The notes under the pieces are model-generated. The model ran no database searches. It had not been told where the DNA came from and saw only the letters and a program-made list of their open reading frames with translations. From contig JAKJHU010000039.1 in NCBI GenBank assembly GCA_022316685.1, positions 1,984,001 through 2,048,000 on the forward strand: DNA of 64,000 bases, read 5' to 3'. Numbering within the stretch: the first letter of the stretch is position 1; every line of letters starts with the position of its first letter. The stretch is from Progne subis subis (taxonomy: Eukaryota; Chordata; Aves; Passeriformes; Hirundinidae). The position numbers were made by a program, and so were the translations under genes. Of this stretch, positions 37,915 to 49,129 are shown piece after piece.

Positions 37915-37957
37915 CACTAATACACCATTGGTCACAAGCTTCTCAGGAGGGACTGGA
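37915..37957 (-). CDS. PLA2G4E-like: Gene B exon 6: linker after the C2 domain
   Basis: The exon is 43 nt, with acceptor TCTTTCAG after a long pyrimidine tract and donor GTG|GTAATT. It encodes PVPPEKLVTNGVLV. The LVTNGVLV motif is characteristic of the PLA2G4E/D/F group. Confidence 0.87.
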
Positions 37958-38390
37958 CTGAAAGAGAAAAAAAAAAAAATTACAATCAGAAGTAGCATCA
38001 CCTAAAAATATCCTTAAATGAACACCAAGGAATAATACTTTCCTTGAAGTACATCTTGTCCAGCACAGACGTGTCACTGATTTTTAATTTTAGGAGATAT
38101 CTGAAATACGTTTCGATTTTTTTTAATGATAATGGTAAACAATAGTTGTAATAAGTAAGATGACCATAGTTGTTGTTATCCTCCCTCTTCCAGCAAGTAA
38201 TTGGATAAATCAATAACCAGGATGATTCTTGGTCAATAAGGAAAACAGTTTTAGCCAATATGCAATTAACTTCATCGACAGCAGCCACTGCTGTCATGCT
38301 GGGCATTTTAATCTATATTATATTAAATCTAGCATGTGTTTGACTGTTTGCAAAGGGGCATGTCCAGGGTTCCATGTGGGTGTTACTCAC

Positions 38391-38431
38391 ATGCTCTCCA
38401 ATGTAAACTCAACCTCTAGTGTCTCCTGCGT
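38391..38431 (-). CDS. PLA2G4E-like: Gene B exon 5: short C2-end exon
   Basis: The exon is 41 nt, with acceptor TTTTACAG and donor AT|GTGAGT. It encodes TQETLEVEFTLES, and the split codon becomes Ile. Gene C has the matching 41-nt exon (AKEELEVEFKLEV). LEVEF is a conserved family motif. Confidence 0.88.
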
Positions 38432-38591
38432 CTGTAAAAAATTAATTTATTATAAGCATCTGAATTAATTTTCTTTCTTATTAGCTATGGTTATCAATTA
38501 TTATTCTGGCTCCTGAAAAAGGTCCTTCAATCAAGTCAAATTTTCTTCCTGCTCCAAGGAATAGTATGAGGAGTGAAAGCATTTGAGTTAG

Positions 38592-38643
38592 AGTGTGTTC
38601 TAACTGTTAGAACACACTAACACTAATTAGTTAGTGTTAGTGT
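38592..38643. repeat. Two overlapping perfect inverted repeats
   Basis: Arms AGTGTGTTCTAAC (38592-38604) and its reverse complement (38606-38618) are 1 nt apart. Arms ACACTAACACTAA (38614-38626) and its reverse complement (38631-38643) are 4 nt apart. The two structures share 38614-38618 and would be mutually exclusive or form adjacent cruciforms. The locus is in the intron just upstream of exon 5. Confidence 0.95.
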
Positions 38644-39559
38644 TCTCTCTCCCTCCTTTGTTAACCATCAGTCCTCAGGCCAAACTGCCCTGTTTTGTTT
38701 GGTGGTGAGGCAGAGTACAAAGGCAAACAGTCCTGCAGAAGTAACTGTTGGCTTAAAACTGTCTAAAGGCTTGGGTTTTTACTGTGTAATGTTATCTGGA
38801 GAGGGAGACAGCTGTAGAGAAGAGAGCATTCTCAATTCTTCTGATCAAAAGGACTCCTGTAACATGGATGACACATCGACCAGTGCCCAGACAAGTTTAA
38901 GGCAGACTGCCTGCCAAAATCGCTGTGGAGCTGAATACCCATATGTCCTCTATAAGAAAATCAGTGAAATAGCAAATCTATAGAAGTATCTAAATTGAAT
39001 ACCCACATACCAGGTTGAAGTCATATGTAAGTGTTCAGGCACACTAAAACAATGGAATAGTTTGAGCAACTGGCCATCAACTGTCTTTAGCACCTCAGTG
39101 TGGAACTTTGGATTATTATCAGGTATATTCAAAAGAACTACAGGGCAAGGAATCAGTTTTTAAGTGAATATTGCAACATCTGTCCCCTGGTATGCCCAAA
39201 CTCACAAGTGCTTGTGCCAGGAAAAGAAATTCTAACAAAGAAACTTTGTGCAATGGTGATGAAATTTTGTATTTCCCACAAAACCTATTTGAGCAACAGA
39301 GTCCAGAAAGAGGGAAAAAGGGCAACTCTGGTGTCAGAAACAAACACCTGCTAAGAGATTTGATGAGCTAGCAAAAGCCTTCAGGATCATGTCCTGGTCT
39401 ATGCTGATTAAGGTTTGGAAGGTTCTTCACAGTGTACATGAAGTGCATACCAAGAGGAAACAAACTCTCCTACCTATGACTGTTTTAAAATAATTTGTTT
39501 AGGAGGTAATATCAAAAAGTATATTTTCTTCCTGTGACCAAGGCAGCTTTATCACTCAC

Positions 39560-39691
39560 CTTTGGATTCAAGTGGAATGTCAAGTGAACAGTTTCTCCAA
39601 TCTGGACTTTAGCAACATCAAAGAGAACGGTGAAGAGGAGGTCATCTTTAGTGACTTCATTTTCATCATAGACTTTCATCTCAAGAACATT
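39560..39691 (-). CDS. PLA2G4E-like: Gene B exon 4: C2 domain, calcium loop 3
   Basis: The exon is 132 nt (44 codons, phase 0 to 0), with acceptor TTCACAG and donor AAG|GTGAGT. It encodes NVLEMKVYDENEVTKDDLL..., including the Asp and Asn of loop 3 (YDEN), and ends HLTFHLNPK. The gene C exon has the same length. Confidence 0.93.
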
Positions 39692-42600
39692 CTGTGAACA
39701 GAGGTACAGAATTAAGATCCTGTTCTGAGACCTTACAGAGACACAAGTTGATGTGCACAGCATGTTAAGGAAAACAGAGAAAGAATGGGGAGAAATGAGA
39801 GAGTATGCACAACCTTTGCATCCACACAAAGATGAAGAAAGGTATTCTGAACCTAACACAGAGTCGGGTTTGTTGCTGAGTAATTTTTTTTTTTGTAATT
39901 TGTTGCAGTTTGTCCTGCAGAATAATTTAAATGACAAAAGCTAGTAAAATCACTGAATATTGAAAAACATATTTGGCGTCCAATTTGGTTTGAGGTCACC
40001 ACTTTTTCCTGAGTTGCAGGAGACCAGCTAGTGCTCAGGATTTTTTTGCCATTGGTAGAATAAAAATCTTTGGATATGAGCAGCAATTAAAATATATTAA
40101 GGATGCACCATATAATTACTTCACGGTTGCATAATTTTATCCTGTAAATTATTCAACAGCTCACATGCAGATAATTACCATGGAATATACAGAAAGTGAT
40201 ATGTTTTTTTTAAATTGCACAAATCCCACTGTATAAATCTCCTCTTCTCCCTCCCGTGTCACCTGTCTGTTTGGATGGACAGGAGAGGGTAACAACCCTC
40301 CTGTGCCTCAGTGGTAGCTGGGCATTGGCTGGCTCAGAGATGCCTCCCAGAGTGCTGAGCAAGAGAACCTGAACTGCTGTTTTCTCAGTGGGGCAATAAT
40401 TGAAGCCTCTCTCAACATATTCAGCAGATCATTTTCATGCAAATTACAGGGATTGCTTATCTCAGATTCTTACTTATGCATCAGATTTAACTGAAACTTG
40501 CTGAGAGGCTTGATGTTTATTAAAGACACAGAGAGAGGCTCATAGTCTCACACACAAACACATGGATAAATGACAGTGAGCATGTGAACTTTGTTGTCTT
40601 AGAATTCCAAAATGTATCTCAGAAAGATCCATACTTAAATGTGATAAGTGACTGACTAGACGAATACACTGAAAGGAACCCACTCCTGAATCCAAGCATT
40701 CAATTTTTACATCCGTCATTCTGCAAGAAACCAGCAAGGGAGAGATGGCAAATGACCTTGAGTTTGCAATTTACTGTCAGAAGACAGAAATGCTGCTGAC
40801 CTTTAAGGCCACCTATGTAAAAGTATTGCACTGTGGTCAGCCCTGTCCATGATACTTGCTAATTGAAACATACTGTCAAGAGGCAGAGACAAAACACACC
40901 ACCTTGGTTTACAGGCCAACCATAAATAGCCTGTAAAAAATTATAAAAGGTGATGGAGGTCATAAGCTTAAAAACAATAACCTGCAGTTAGTAGAAGGCA
41001 GGCTTGAAGTGAAGAGCAAATCTGTTTTCCTCGGTGTGATACTGCAATAGAATGTCCTTATCTGGCTTAAATGACTGACATTTTCTGAGTGACAAACTGA
41101 TTCACAGATACTCCCAGCTAGCCAGGAAAGGCATGCACAGGGTGCTGGCTGGCCAAGGGAGATCTCTGCCTGCACCCCTGGGATGCTGTGCGGGAAGCAG
41201 CCAGGGTTGTCTGGGCAATTCGCTGTTTCTCTCTTTCCTAACAGAGGATATGAGGGCAGCATCACTTGGCAGGGCTGTGTGTCACCAGCTCTGGGAAGGG
41301 TCACCCTCCTGGAGCTGTGGGAGTTGTGCCCACAGCACAAGCCTGGGAAGTCCTTTCCACCCAACTGTTTGTCAGACATTCTTCAAAAGAGATGCCCATC
41401 AGTAAACACTGCTGCTCCTGGTAAGAAACCGCACAAACATGCACAAAAAGATCTTTTCTTCTACAGTGACAGTGTATTACATGGTTTTACTGAGCTCTGG
41501 CTACCATAATTTGGGAAGATGAATACCTCAGCAAAACACAAGACAGGAAAGGAGACAATAACCAGACCAGCAAACTCTGGTTCTGCTCAGAGGGTAATTA
41601 GCACAGGAATTGCAGTATGTATAGAGAAACCTACAAGAGTTTTAACTTAACTGCTGAGCTTTGGTTGTCCCAAAACCCCAGGATACATTTTTGCAACCTA
41701 CCAAGCCACAGCCACCACCACCATGCTGCTGTTGCCACACACTGAAAATTACTCTAGCCAATGCCACGTCTTGTTCTCCTGCTGCAGATTACTGAAGGTA
41801 AACATAAGGTCTTCCCACTACTCCTGTAGAACTCGTTCAAGCAGCTTCTGTGGCCAAGATATTTTTTTAACTGTTCTGTGCAGTACTGCAGTTTTGAAAA
41901 ACCTTTCAGGAAGAGTGGGTGTGGGTGCGCAGGAGTTGCAGATCAGTGGAGGTTTGTTCCCATACTGCAGTGTTTGTCCCTTGCCTTTCACGTCTCTGAT
42001 AAACCTGCAAGGCTTCATGAAATCGTGCCTCACTGACATTTTGAAAGAACTTGGAATTTTTTTAGGTTTGCAGGGAAAGCACTGGCTGTAGGCCACAGAT
42101 GGGCAGACATGTGAAAGCTGAAAGCTATATCAAACAGGAGCAGTACCACCTAACTGTGGAAGAAAGCCTGAGAATATGTGTCATGGGCAACTTCTGCAGT
42201 CAAAGGTAAGAGGGATTGTTCACTGGAGACCCTGTGGTGCAGGAACACACTGAGCTATTCCAAGTGCTCTTCTGGAAGAGTTTATTAACTCTTGAGAGAA
42301 CCAGGGGACTGGCCTGATGATTTGCCACTTTAGAGATTCCTGATCTGGCACCAGCACTAGGAAATGAACAGTGCAAGCTGTAAAGCAGAGATTGATTGCC
42401 CGTGTAAGTAAGAAGTAAGCTTGGTTTACTTAGCTTACCACTGATCTTTCTGGACTCCTAGACCCTGATGTCAATGCTGTCTTTTGGAGGGAGAAGATAG
42501 TAAGACTTGCAAATCTCCTTAAGCTTTAACACTTACCATCATGATAAAAGTTCATCAAGTTCTCTTTTGCAAACTTCAACTGTTGCTTTGTGACTTTTTA

Positions 42601-42967
42601 TTTTTTTATGGTCATTACAAAGGAATAGTAAAAAAGTACAGCACTTCATGCTTTCGCTACTCAGCTCATACATATCTTTTGCACTATTCAATTTACCCTG
42701 AAATTTTCACATTTATTCATGAAAAGCAGTTATTTTGAAAAGGAAAAGAAAAAGTGAAAAGTAATAGAACACTATAGGAATGGTTATGAAATATCGTGGG
42801 TTTTTTTACATATCATAAAATTATCTTTAATTTTGCTGCTACGTTCTACTCCAAATCCCCTTACCTCTATCCTTATAGTCCTTCACACATTTTTATTTTG
42901 CCCTACATATTGATCACAAAATGCCATCCCTGCCCCAAAAGAAAATCAAATGCACTCAGCATCCTAC
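39692..42967. other. 3.3-kb intron of gene B between exons 3 and 4
   Basis: No exon or identified repeat. A locally GC-richer segment (about 41110-41420) is open on both strands but has no recognisable protein similarity. Confidence 0.45.
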
Positions 42968-43104
42968 CTTTACTTGGCTCTGGATCCTGAAGTAAAATGT
43001 TTCATTCCACACTGGATCTTTGCAGTTCTTAATGGTTTTGGTCCGGACAGTCTCCGGGGAAGCAGTGGGCAAGGACAGGCTTATGTAGCAATCGGTTTGG
43101 CTAA
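42968..43104 (-). CDS. PLA2G4E-like: Gene B exon 3: C2 domain core
   Basis: The exon is 137 nt, with acceptor ACATGCAG and donor AAG|GTAGGA. It encodes SQTDCYISLSLPT, then KDPVWNETFYFRIQSQVK. The WNETF segment is a C2 hallmark of cPLA2s. The loop-1 position that is Asp in cPLA2-alpha (D40) appears to be Ser here, while the second Asp (TDCY) is kept. Confidence 0.93.
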
Positions 43105-43778
43105 CTGCATGTGAAAAGATATGTTGTAACTAACAGATTACTACAAATATCTTAAAGTTTAGCCTTCTGGCACTGAATGTATACAGCAAATTGCAAAAAG
43201 GAGGTGTTTCGATAACTTTTCCAACAGCTCTTTATTCAAAACCATTCACTACAATTTGTTACCTCCTGCAAGTAGGGGCTTGGGTAATGAATGGAGATTC
43301 AAAAAACTACTGCAATAAAAGAAAACTGGCAAGAATAGAATACACAAAGCTAGTTTGGCTTAACAAACCCATTATTGGTACGTTTCCTGTTGGTTGCAAA
43401 TCAAGAGATTTCTGTGATGGAGAAGAAAAATGTCTATGCATTTTAAGATATCCTTTTTCAAGAATAAAATATTTTTTTTACCACCTTCTCCATCTGATCG
43501 GCTGCCCCCACATATCTGTAATCCAGTCCATGTAATGAGCTGTCTCACCCAACTTGTGCTCACATCCCTTCACCATGAAAACATTATACAAAAAAAGCAG
43601 TGCACTTTTATTTTACTGTGATTTAAATTGAGCCCTGATAGAGAATATTCTAATTTCTGAGAAAGGTGGTAATGTCACAGAAGGTTGCAGAGAGAGCTAC
43701 AAATATGGCATTAAATCTTAATACATCGCGGTTGTTTTGGGTTTGTTTTGTCTCCCGACCTGTCTGGGTTGGCACGAC

Positions 43779-43900
43779 TATCACAGAATCATAGAATGAA
43801 TGGCCTGTTTTGGAAGCGATTTTAAAGATCATCTAGTTCCAATCTCCCTGCTATGGGCAGGGGCACCTCCCACTAGACCAGGTTGTGCTGGGCAGTGCCA
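43779..43900 (-). mobile_element. CR1 LINE 3'-end fragment
   Basis: It begins ATCACAGAATCATAGAATGA and continues through TTTTAAAGATCATCTAGTTC and CCACTAGACCAGGTTGTGCT. This is the reverse complement of an avian CR1 3' end, including the terminal ATTCTATG-type repeat. Confidence 0.9.
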
Positions 43901-46900
43901 TATGGCATGGATGAATTGTCTCCTGTGGGTTGCCAGGGTTTTCGGGGGAGAGTCGAGTTGGGTACTTGCATTCTGTGCAACTAACTTTCCCCTTGTGTGT
44001 CAGTCTGATATATGTGGACTATTTGGTGATGGTTAAGAATCTCTCTATTACTGCTAAGGAGATAATTGATTTTTAGCAGGGAGCAATGCAGGGCATTTGC
44101 TCTTAAGAGCATAAGACTTGATGTCTTGTGAACCTGTGGTAACAAACTGAGACCCTGACAATATAGTGAGTGAAGAATGGTGGGGCTCAGTCTCTCTACA
44201 TTGTCATCCACCCTTTCCAACCTCCCATTCTGAGGAAATCTGCTGTCCTTTCCAGGGAATTGACATTTCTTTTGCCTGCTGGGCAAAAGCTGTCTCCAAC
44301 GTCTCCAGCTCTAAGAACTTGTTGTGTATTCAGAGTACAGCTCAGAATTTGGTATAATAACAGGCAGTTTGGTACTGTGGGATACATGCTGAGAGGCAGC
44401 ACAACCTGCTGGGTAACCTGCTGGAAAAAGTCTCATGACATGTTAGTTCCAGTCCCAGCTCTGTCACAGACTGCTAAGTCACTCTGGGCAATTGGTTTAA
44501 TTTAAATTTTTATTGCTTCTCCATCAGCACTTCCCCACAAATAACACAGTGATAACTATCCTTTCCACTTTTGTAATCTACTTGGATGTGACCCAGGAAG
44601 AGAGTTTGATCAGTAATTATACAATTATTTCTCTTGGTTCAGTCTCTTGGTTCTCCTTCCACATTTTCTTTAAAATTGTGGGGTAAACCATACTGCAATG
44701 AATAGATGTTGCTTAAAGCGATTTGTGCAATCAGGGATATGATTTATCTTTCAAGTCTTCTGATACTGTCTAAACATGAAACATCTTCCAGTTTTTCAGC
44801 ATGCACTTGATTGTTTCCCCCTTACTATCCATATTACATAAGAAATTACCTTAACATTACAATAATGTTTAAAAATATCCTAATATTACATACAAGAAAT
44901 TAGAGACATCTGCATTTGCAATTTTAAAATGCAGAATATATGCAATATACCTATTGAAAACAATTTATTGGTAATGAAGATATTTCTTTAGCTGTCTCCC
45001 ACACACTGTTTTTGAAAGCTGTTTCATTGATTTTTAGCACTTGAAAAAGATCATACTAACTTTGCATTGTTACTTCCTCAGAAGGTGCCAGAGGAGCAGG
45101 CTGTTTCTTCAGCAACTGTATCTGCAAGTTATACTCTAATGATGTACATGTGTTTTAGAGAATTTGTTCATTTATGATCTGGGTTAGCTCTTTGTTGTAC
45201 ATGTGAGCTATGACTCCTGGTTTAGAGGAAAGGCATTAATTATTTTCAGAGTATCAAAGAAGTGCTAAACTTGTGACTTACGCTCTTGTATCTAGATAGA
45301 GCTGTGGTAGGTTCAGTTCTTCATCCTCACTGAACACAACAGACCTATACCAGCCTGAGAGGTTAGTCTTGTTTTAGCAAGGCGGCTCACCCTTAATAAG
45401 AGCAAAAACAGAGTCCCACAATCTGATGATCCACATTTAACACTAACTAGGTTAGCAGCAGCCAGTGAGGTCTCAGTCTCAACATAGCCTAAGACAAGAA
45501 TGTAGATAGAGACAAAGATATTTGACTCTGAAAACAAGCGATTAAAGGCAGGACACTGCAAGAAGAAGAACAAATTATACCCCAGAACTAAAATGTTGCA
45601 GGATGCATCTGACAACTTACATATACAACACAAATTTAATTACATTTTGGACCAGATCCCAAACACACAATGTTAAATGTAAGTGCAGGTGATGAGATTT
45701 AGCACTGAGATCCTTTTGCATGCACTTTTAGCCCTGGAGAGGAACACGTGGATGCTCACTCAGTGTCTTCCATGTTGCGTTCTCTTCCACTCTTTTTCTC
45801 CCTCCACCATAAAATGCTTTAATTCTTACCAGCTATTAAACATACCCAAATTGAAGAGTATTGACTTAGGCAGCCTGGCACTTGAGGAAGAGCTGAAAGA
45901 CTTCGAGTTTGCTAATTAAACAACAGCAAAAATATTGCCAAATAATCAGTTCTGTAATGTCCAAATGATTGATACAAATATGATAATGGTCTCTGTGTGA
46001 AAATTAGAAGACTGTTCCAGGTCTTAGAAGATTAGCTCTAGCAAGACAGATATTATAATTTTTTTAGGTAACTCATTTCAGACAGTACTAGTACCCAGAC
46101 ATGTATGAAACAGTAACAGACAAGCTAAATTTCATCCTGCTTCAAGAGATGACGAGCAGCCCAGGTGAACCTATAATGTGTCATATGGAAATGCTGCCAC
46201 ATAATGTCCGTGTTGATGCTGGAAGGCAGAAAACAGGATAATCATATCATGTCAATTATAGTCCATGGAAAACAACTAAGCCATTTCCCTGCCAGGGTTG
46301 AGTCTCAGAGAAAGAAGTGATATGACAGCTTTACACGGTACAGCAGCACAAGAGATTAATTGCCAGATAGCTGCGTGCTGTCCTCCAAAACAACTCCAAA
46401 CCTCCTTCTTTGACACATATGAAATAAGACTGTAAGTTCCTTGGAAGGGTTGCCACCTTTTCATTCTAAACAGGTACAGTGTCTGAGGAACAAGGCCTAA
46501 ATCCATACATAGAATCTCCAGGTACCATCACAATACAATCATCAAAATGAAAAAACACAAAAAGCAACAGTGCAATCCAGAGAAGCCTATGCACATCTCG
46601 ACTACAAATTACGCATTTCCATAGGCATTCACTTTTTAGACTTTTAAAAATCATTGCTACTATTTCACTGTTCCCACCCTCAGATAATCAGCCAGTAAGA
46701 CCCAAAATGCTGTATATTTTTGGAAAGGAGGTATTATCAAGCAGATTTCCTTTGTTCCACCTTAGACAATCCTGAGGTGATAATGTGGTGCAATCACAGC
46801 TCTATCACTAGCTAAGATTTTTAAGAAAGTTGTTTTCATTTCCTTTTAAAAATAAACTAGCCAAAACTAAGTCTTGTTCAGACATCAACACTGTTGATGC

Positions 46901-48077
46901 AGACACAGAGTGTAGTTAGAGCATCTAAAGAAACCATTATCAGAAGAAAATATCATAGAAACAGATTTGGAAACAGAAGGCAAGCAGTACACACAAATGC
47001 CTTGGATTTCAAAGAAAACAGGACTGGGAACAATATCAATACCAGAAAGAGCTGAACCACCAAATCAACGCTCACAAATTTTCTTTCTTCAGGAAGTGCT
47101 CACAAGAATGTTGTTCACCTAGTAAGGGAATAGAAGCAAAATTGTTCTAAAAGTTTAGCTAAAACTTCTTTGTTTCCTTTGAGCATCATTATTTTGACTC
47201 AGAAATGCCTTTGACAAGGCATTCTTGGTCAAGATTGGTCCTAAGCAGGTAAGAAAAGATAAGCACATTTGTCAGGAGAATATTCAGAACTATTGTCAAT
47301 TTAACAGCAGAATATGATGCAAAAAATAGCACCAAAATTTGGGAGTGAATCTTAATTTCAACCTTCACTGGCTACTACTGCAGCACTACTTTACTGTCTC
47401 CTGCTGGGGGTACAGTCATAGAAAGTGCCCAAGAGAGGAGCCATAGTCCCACGGAGACATTCTCATGCATCTTCTCAGCAGTGCAAATTGTCACAGGCAT
47501 GTCAAATCTAGCCTCTCTACTTTGCATTGGCCTCCCACATAATGGTAAATCACATCTGGGTTCTCTCTCGGTCCTCATTTACAAGGTCATGAGTGTCCTC
47601 CATTCGGCAAAAAGGTTGCCCAAAGCTCCAGAGACCATCGCTCAGAAAGGATGTCAAGCTCTGATAATCTTGCCCGTGGGCAAGGCTTTCCCTGGCCCTT
47701 CTCCAGGAGTTCAAAACCTCCACAGTGACCAAGACGTACCACAGGCCTCATTGCATTGTGCTTTTATCGTACCAATCACCTCAGCAGTGTTCATCTGCAT
47801 CCATTGGTAAGGATGCTGAGAGAGACAAGTGCATAAAACAAAATAAATGTGTCTGCTCAGAGGGCAGAGAAAGAACAAATTGCTAATGACAGATATAAGT
47901 CCCACTGCATAATGCATAACTGGATGAACTGCAGATACTGCTGGTTTTGATGAAACAAGAACAATGAGGACAGGTACTTAGGTGGATAAAATCTATTGGC
48001 ATTGAATGAACAAAAATGTATTTAAATATATTTTCCACAGCAAAATATCAAACACGAGAAGTTGTACCTTTGCCTTG

Positions 48078-48390
48078 TGTCCTGGTTCCAGCCACAACAG
48101 GGTTAATCTTTGCAGTAGCCAAGTGGGGGCATAGGCCAGGACCCAGAGGTTATTGCTGGGGGAGGGGGGAAGGGAGTCTCTTCATTAATATTGTTGCTGC
48201 TACTGCTTCCTTTCTTATCTCATTGTCGTTTCCAGTAAATTGTTCTTATCTCAACCCATAATATTTACGGTTTTTTGATGCCAATTCTCTCTCAAGCCTG
48301 CCCAGCCCATCAGCAGAAGCAAGTGGCACTTTGAAGGGAGAGTCTTAGTGGGATCACTAAATTGGGAAGTACTATTCCTAAACCATGACA
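48078..48390 (+). mobile_element. Solo ERVL-type LTR (internally shortened)
   Basis: It starts TGTCCTGGTTCCAGCC and ends AAACCATGACA, the terminal TG...CA sequences of a common avian ERVL LTR family. Inside is the typical CAGTAAATTGTTCTTATCTC followed by AACCCATAA. At about 313 bp it is shorter than full-length copies. No 5-bp target duplication is evident. It is an old element with no coding sequence. Confidence 0.75.
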
Positions 48391-49107
48391 GCCCATCAAA
48401 CAAATACCTCAAAAAAAACCTTGAAGCAATTCCTGTAATGAGTAAACCTTTTCTATCAATCTTCCTTCCGTTCCTTATGAATTATCAATAATTATAATAA
48501 TTGAACCATGGAATTATAAATATCTGTTATTTAATAATTCTTTGAATGTCCAAATAGCAACTAATAGTACTGTCAACACAGTTCAATTGATATTCAATTT
48601 GTGGTTAAAGTTTAGTATCACGCTGAGTATACTTTGGTCTTAAACTCAACACACAATCATACAAGAGTAAACAGGGTATAGAGTAAAATATGGTCCTTAT
48701 CAAGGATGATGAAATATTCCAAGGCACAATAATTTCAAAAAATATGTGGGAGACTGTAAGCATGGGAAAAGGCAATGAGAAGGTGAGAAGGCGTTACTCA
48801 GCTCAGCCCAAGGAAATGTGTAAACAGAAATCCTATTCAGAAATCAAAGAACACCCTTCTTCATAATTATCTGTTTTCTGAGTGCAAACTAGAACATTTG
48901 AGCAGTCCTGAGCAGTCTGCCACTGCCTTTTAACTCTACAAGCCAAATGGAAGAGAAAGAATAAAGGATCTTGAATCACCATATGGACCTGTGTCCTCTC
49001 CAAGCACCATGTGGTTCTACATTGCTGCCATCATCACCTACTCATTTCAGCCTCTCTTCTCCACCCAAACGTCTCCCTTGTTCATTTCCATTGCCTCCAC
49101 CCTTTTC

Positions 49108-49129
49108 AAACCTGTTTTAAAACAGGTTT
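49108..49129. repeat. 22-bp perfect palindrome
   Basis: AAACCTGTTTT is followed immediately by its exact reverse complement, with no spacer. Confidence 0.97.

Noticed and set aside
47481..47810. 109-codon plus-strand open frame in intron 2 of gene B
   Set aside because: No recognisable domain, no supporting context, antisense to the gene. It could be a decayed repeat that I cannot name.
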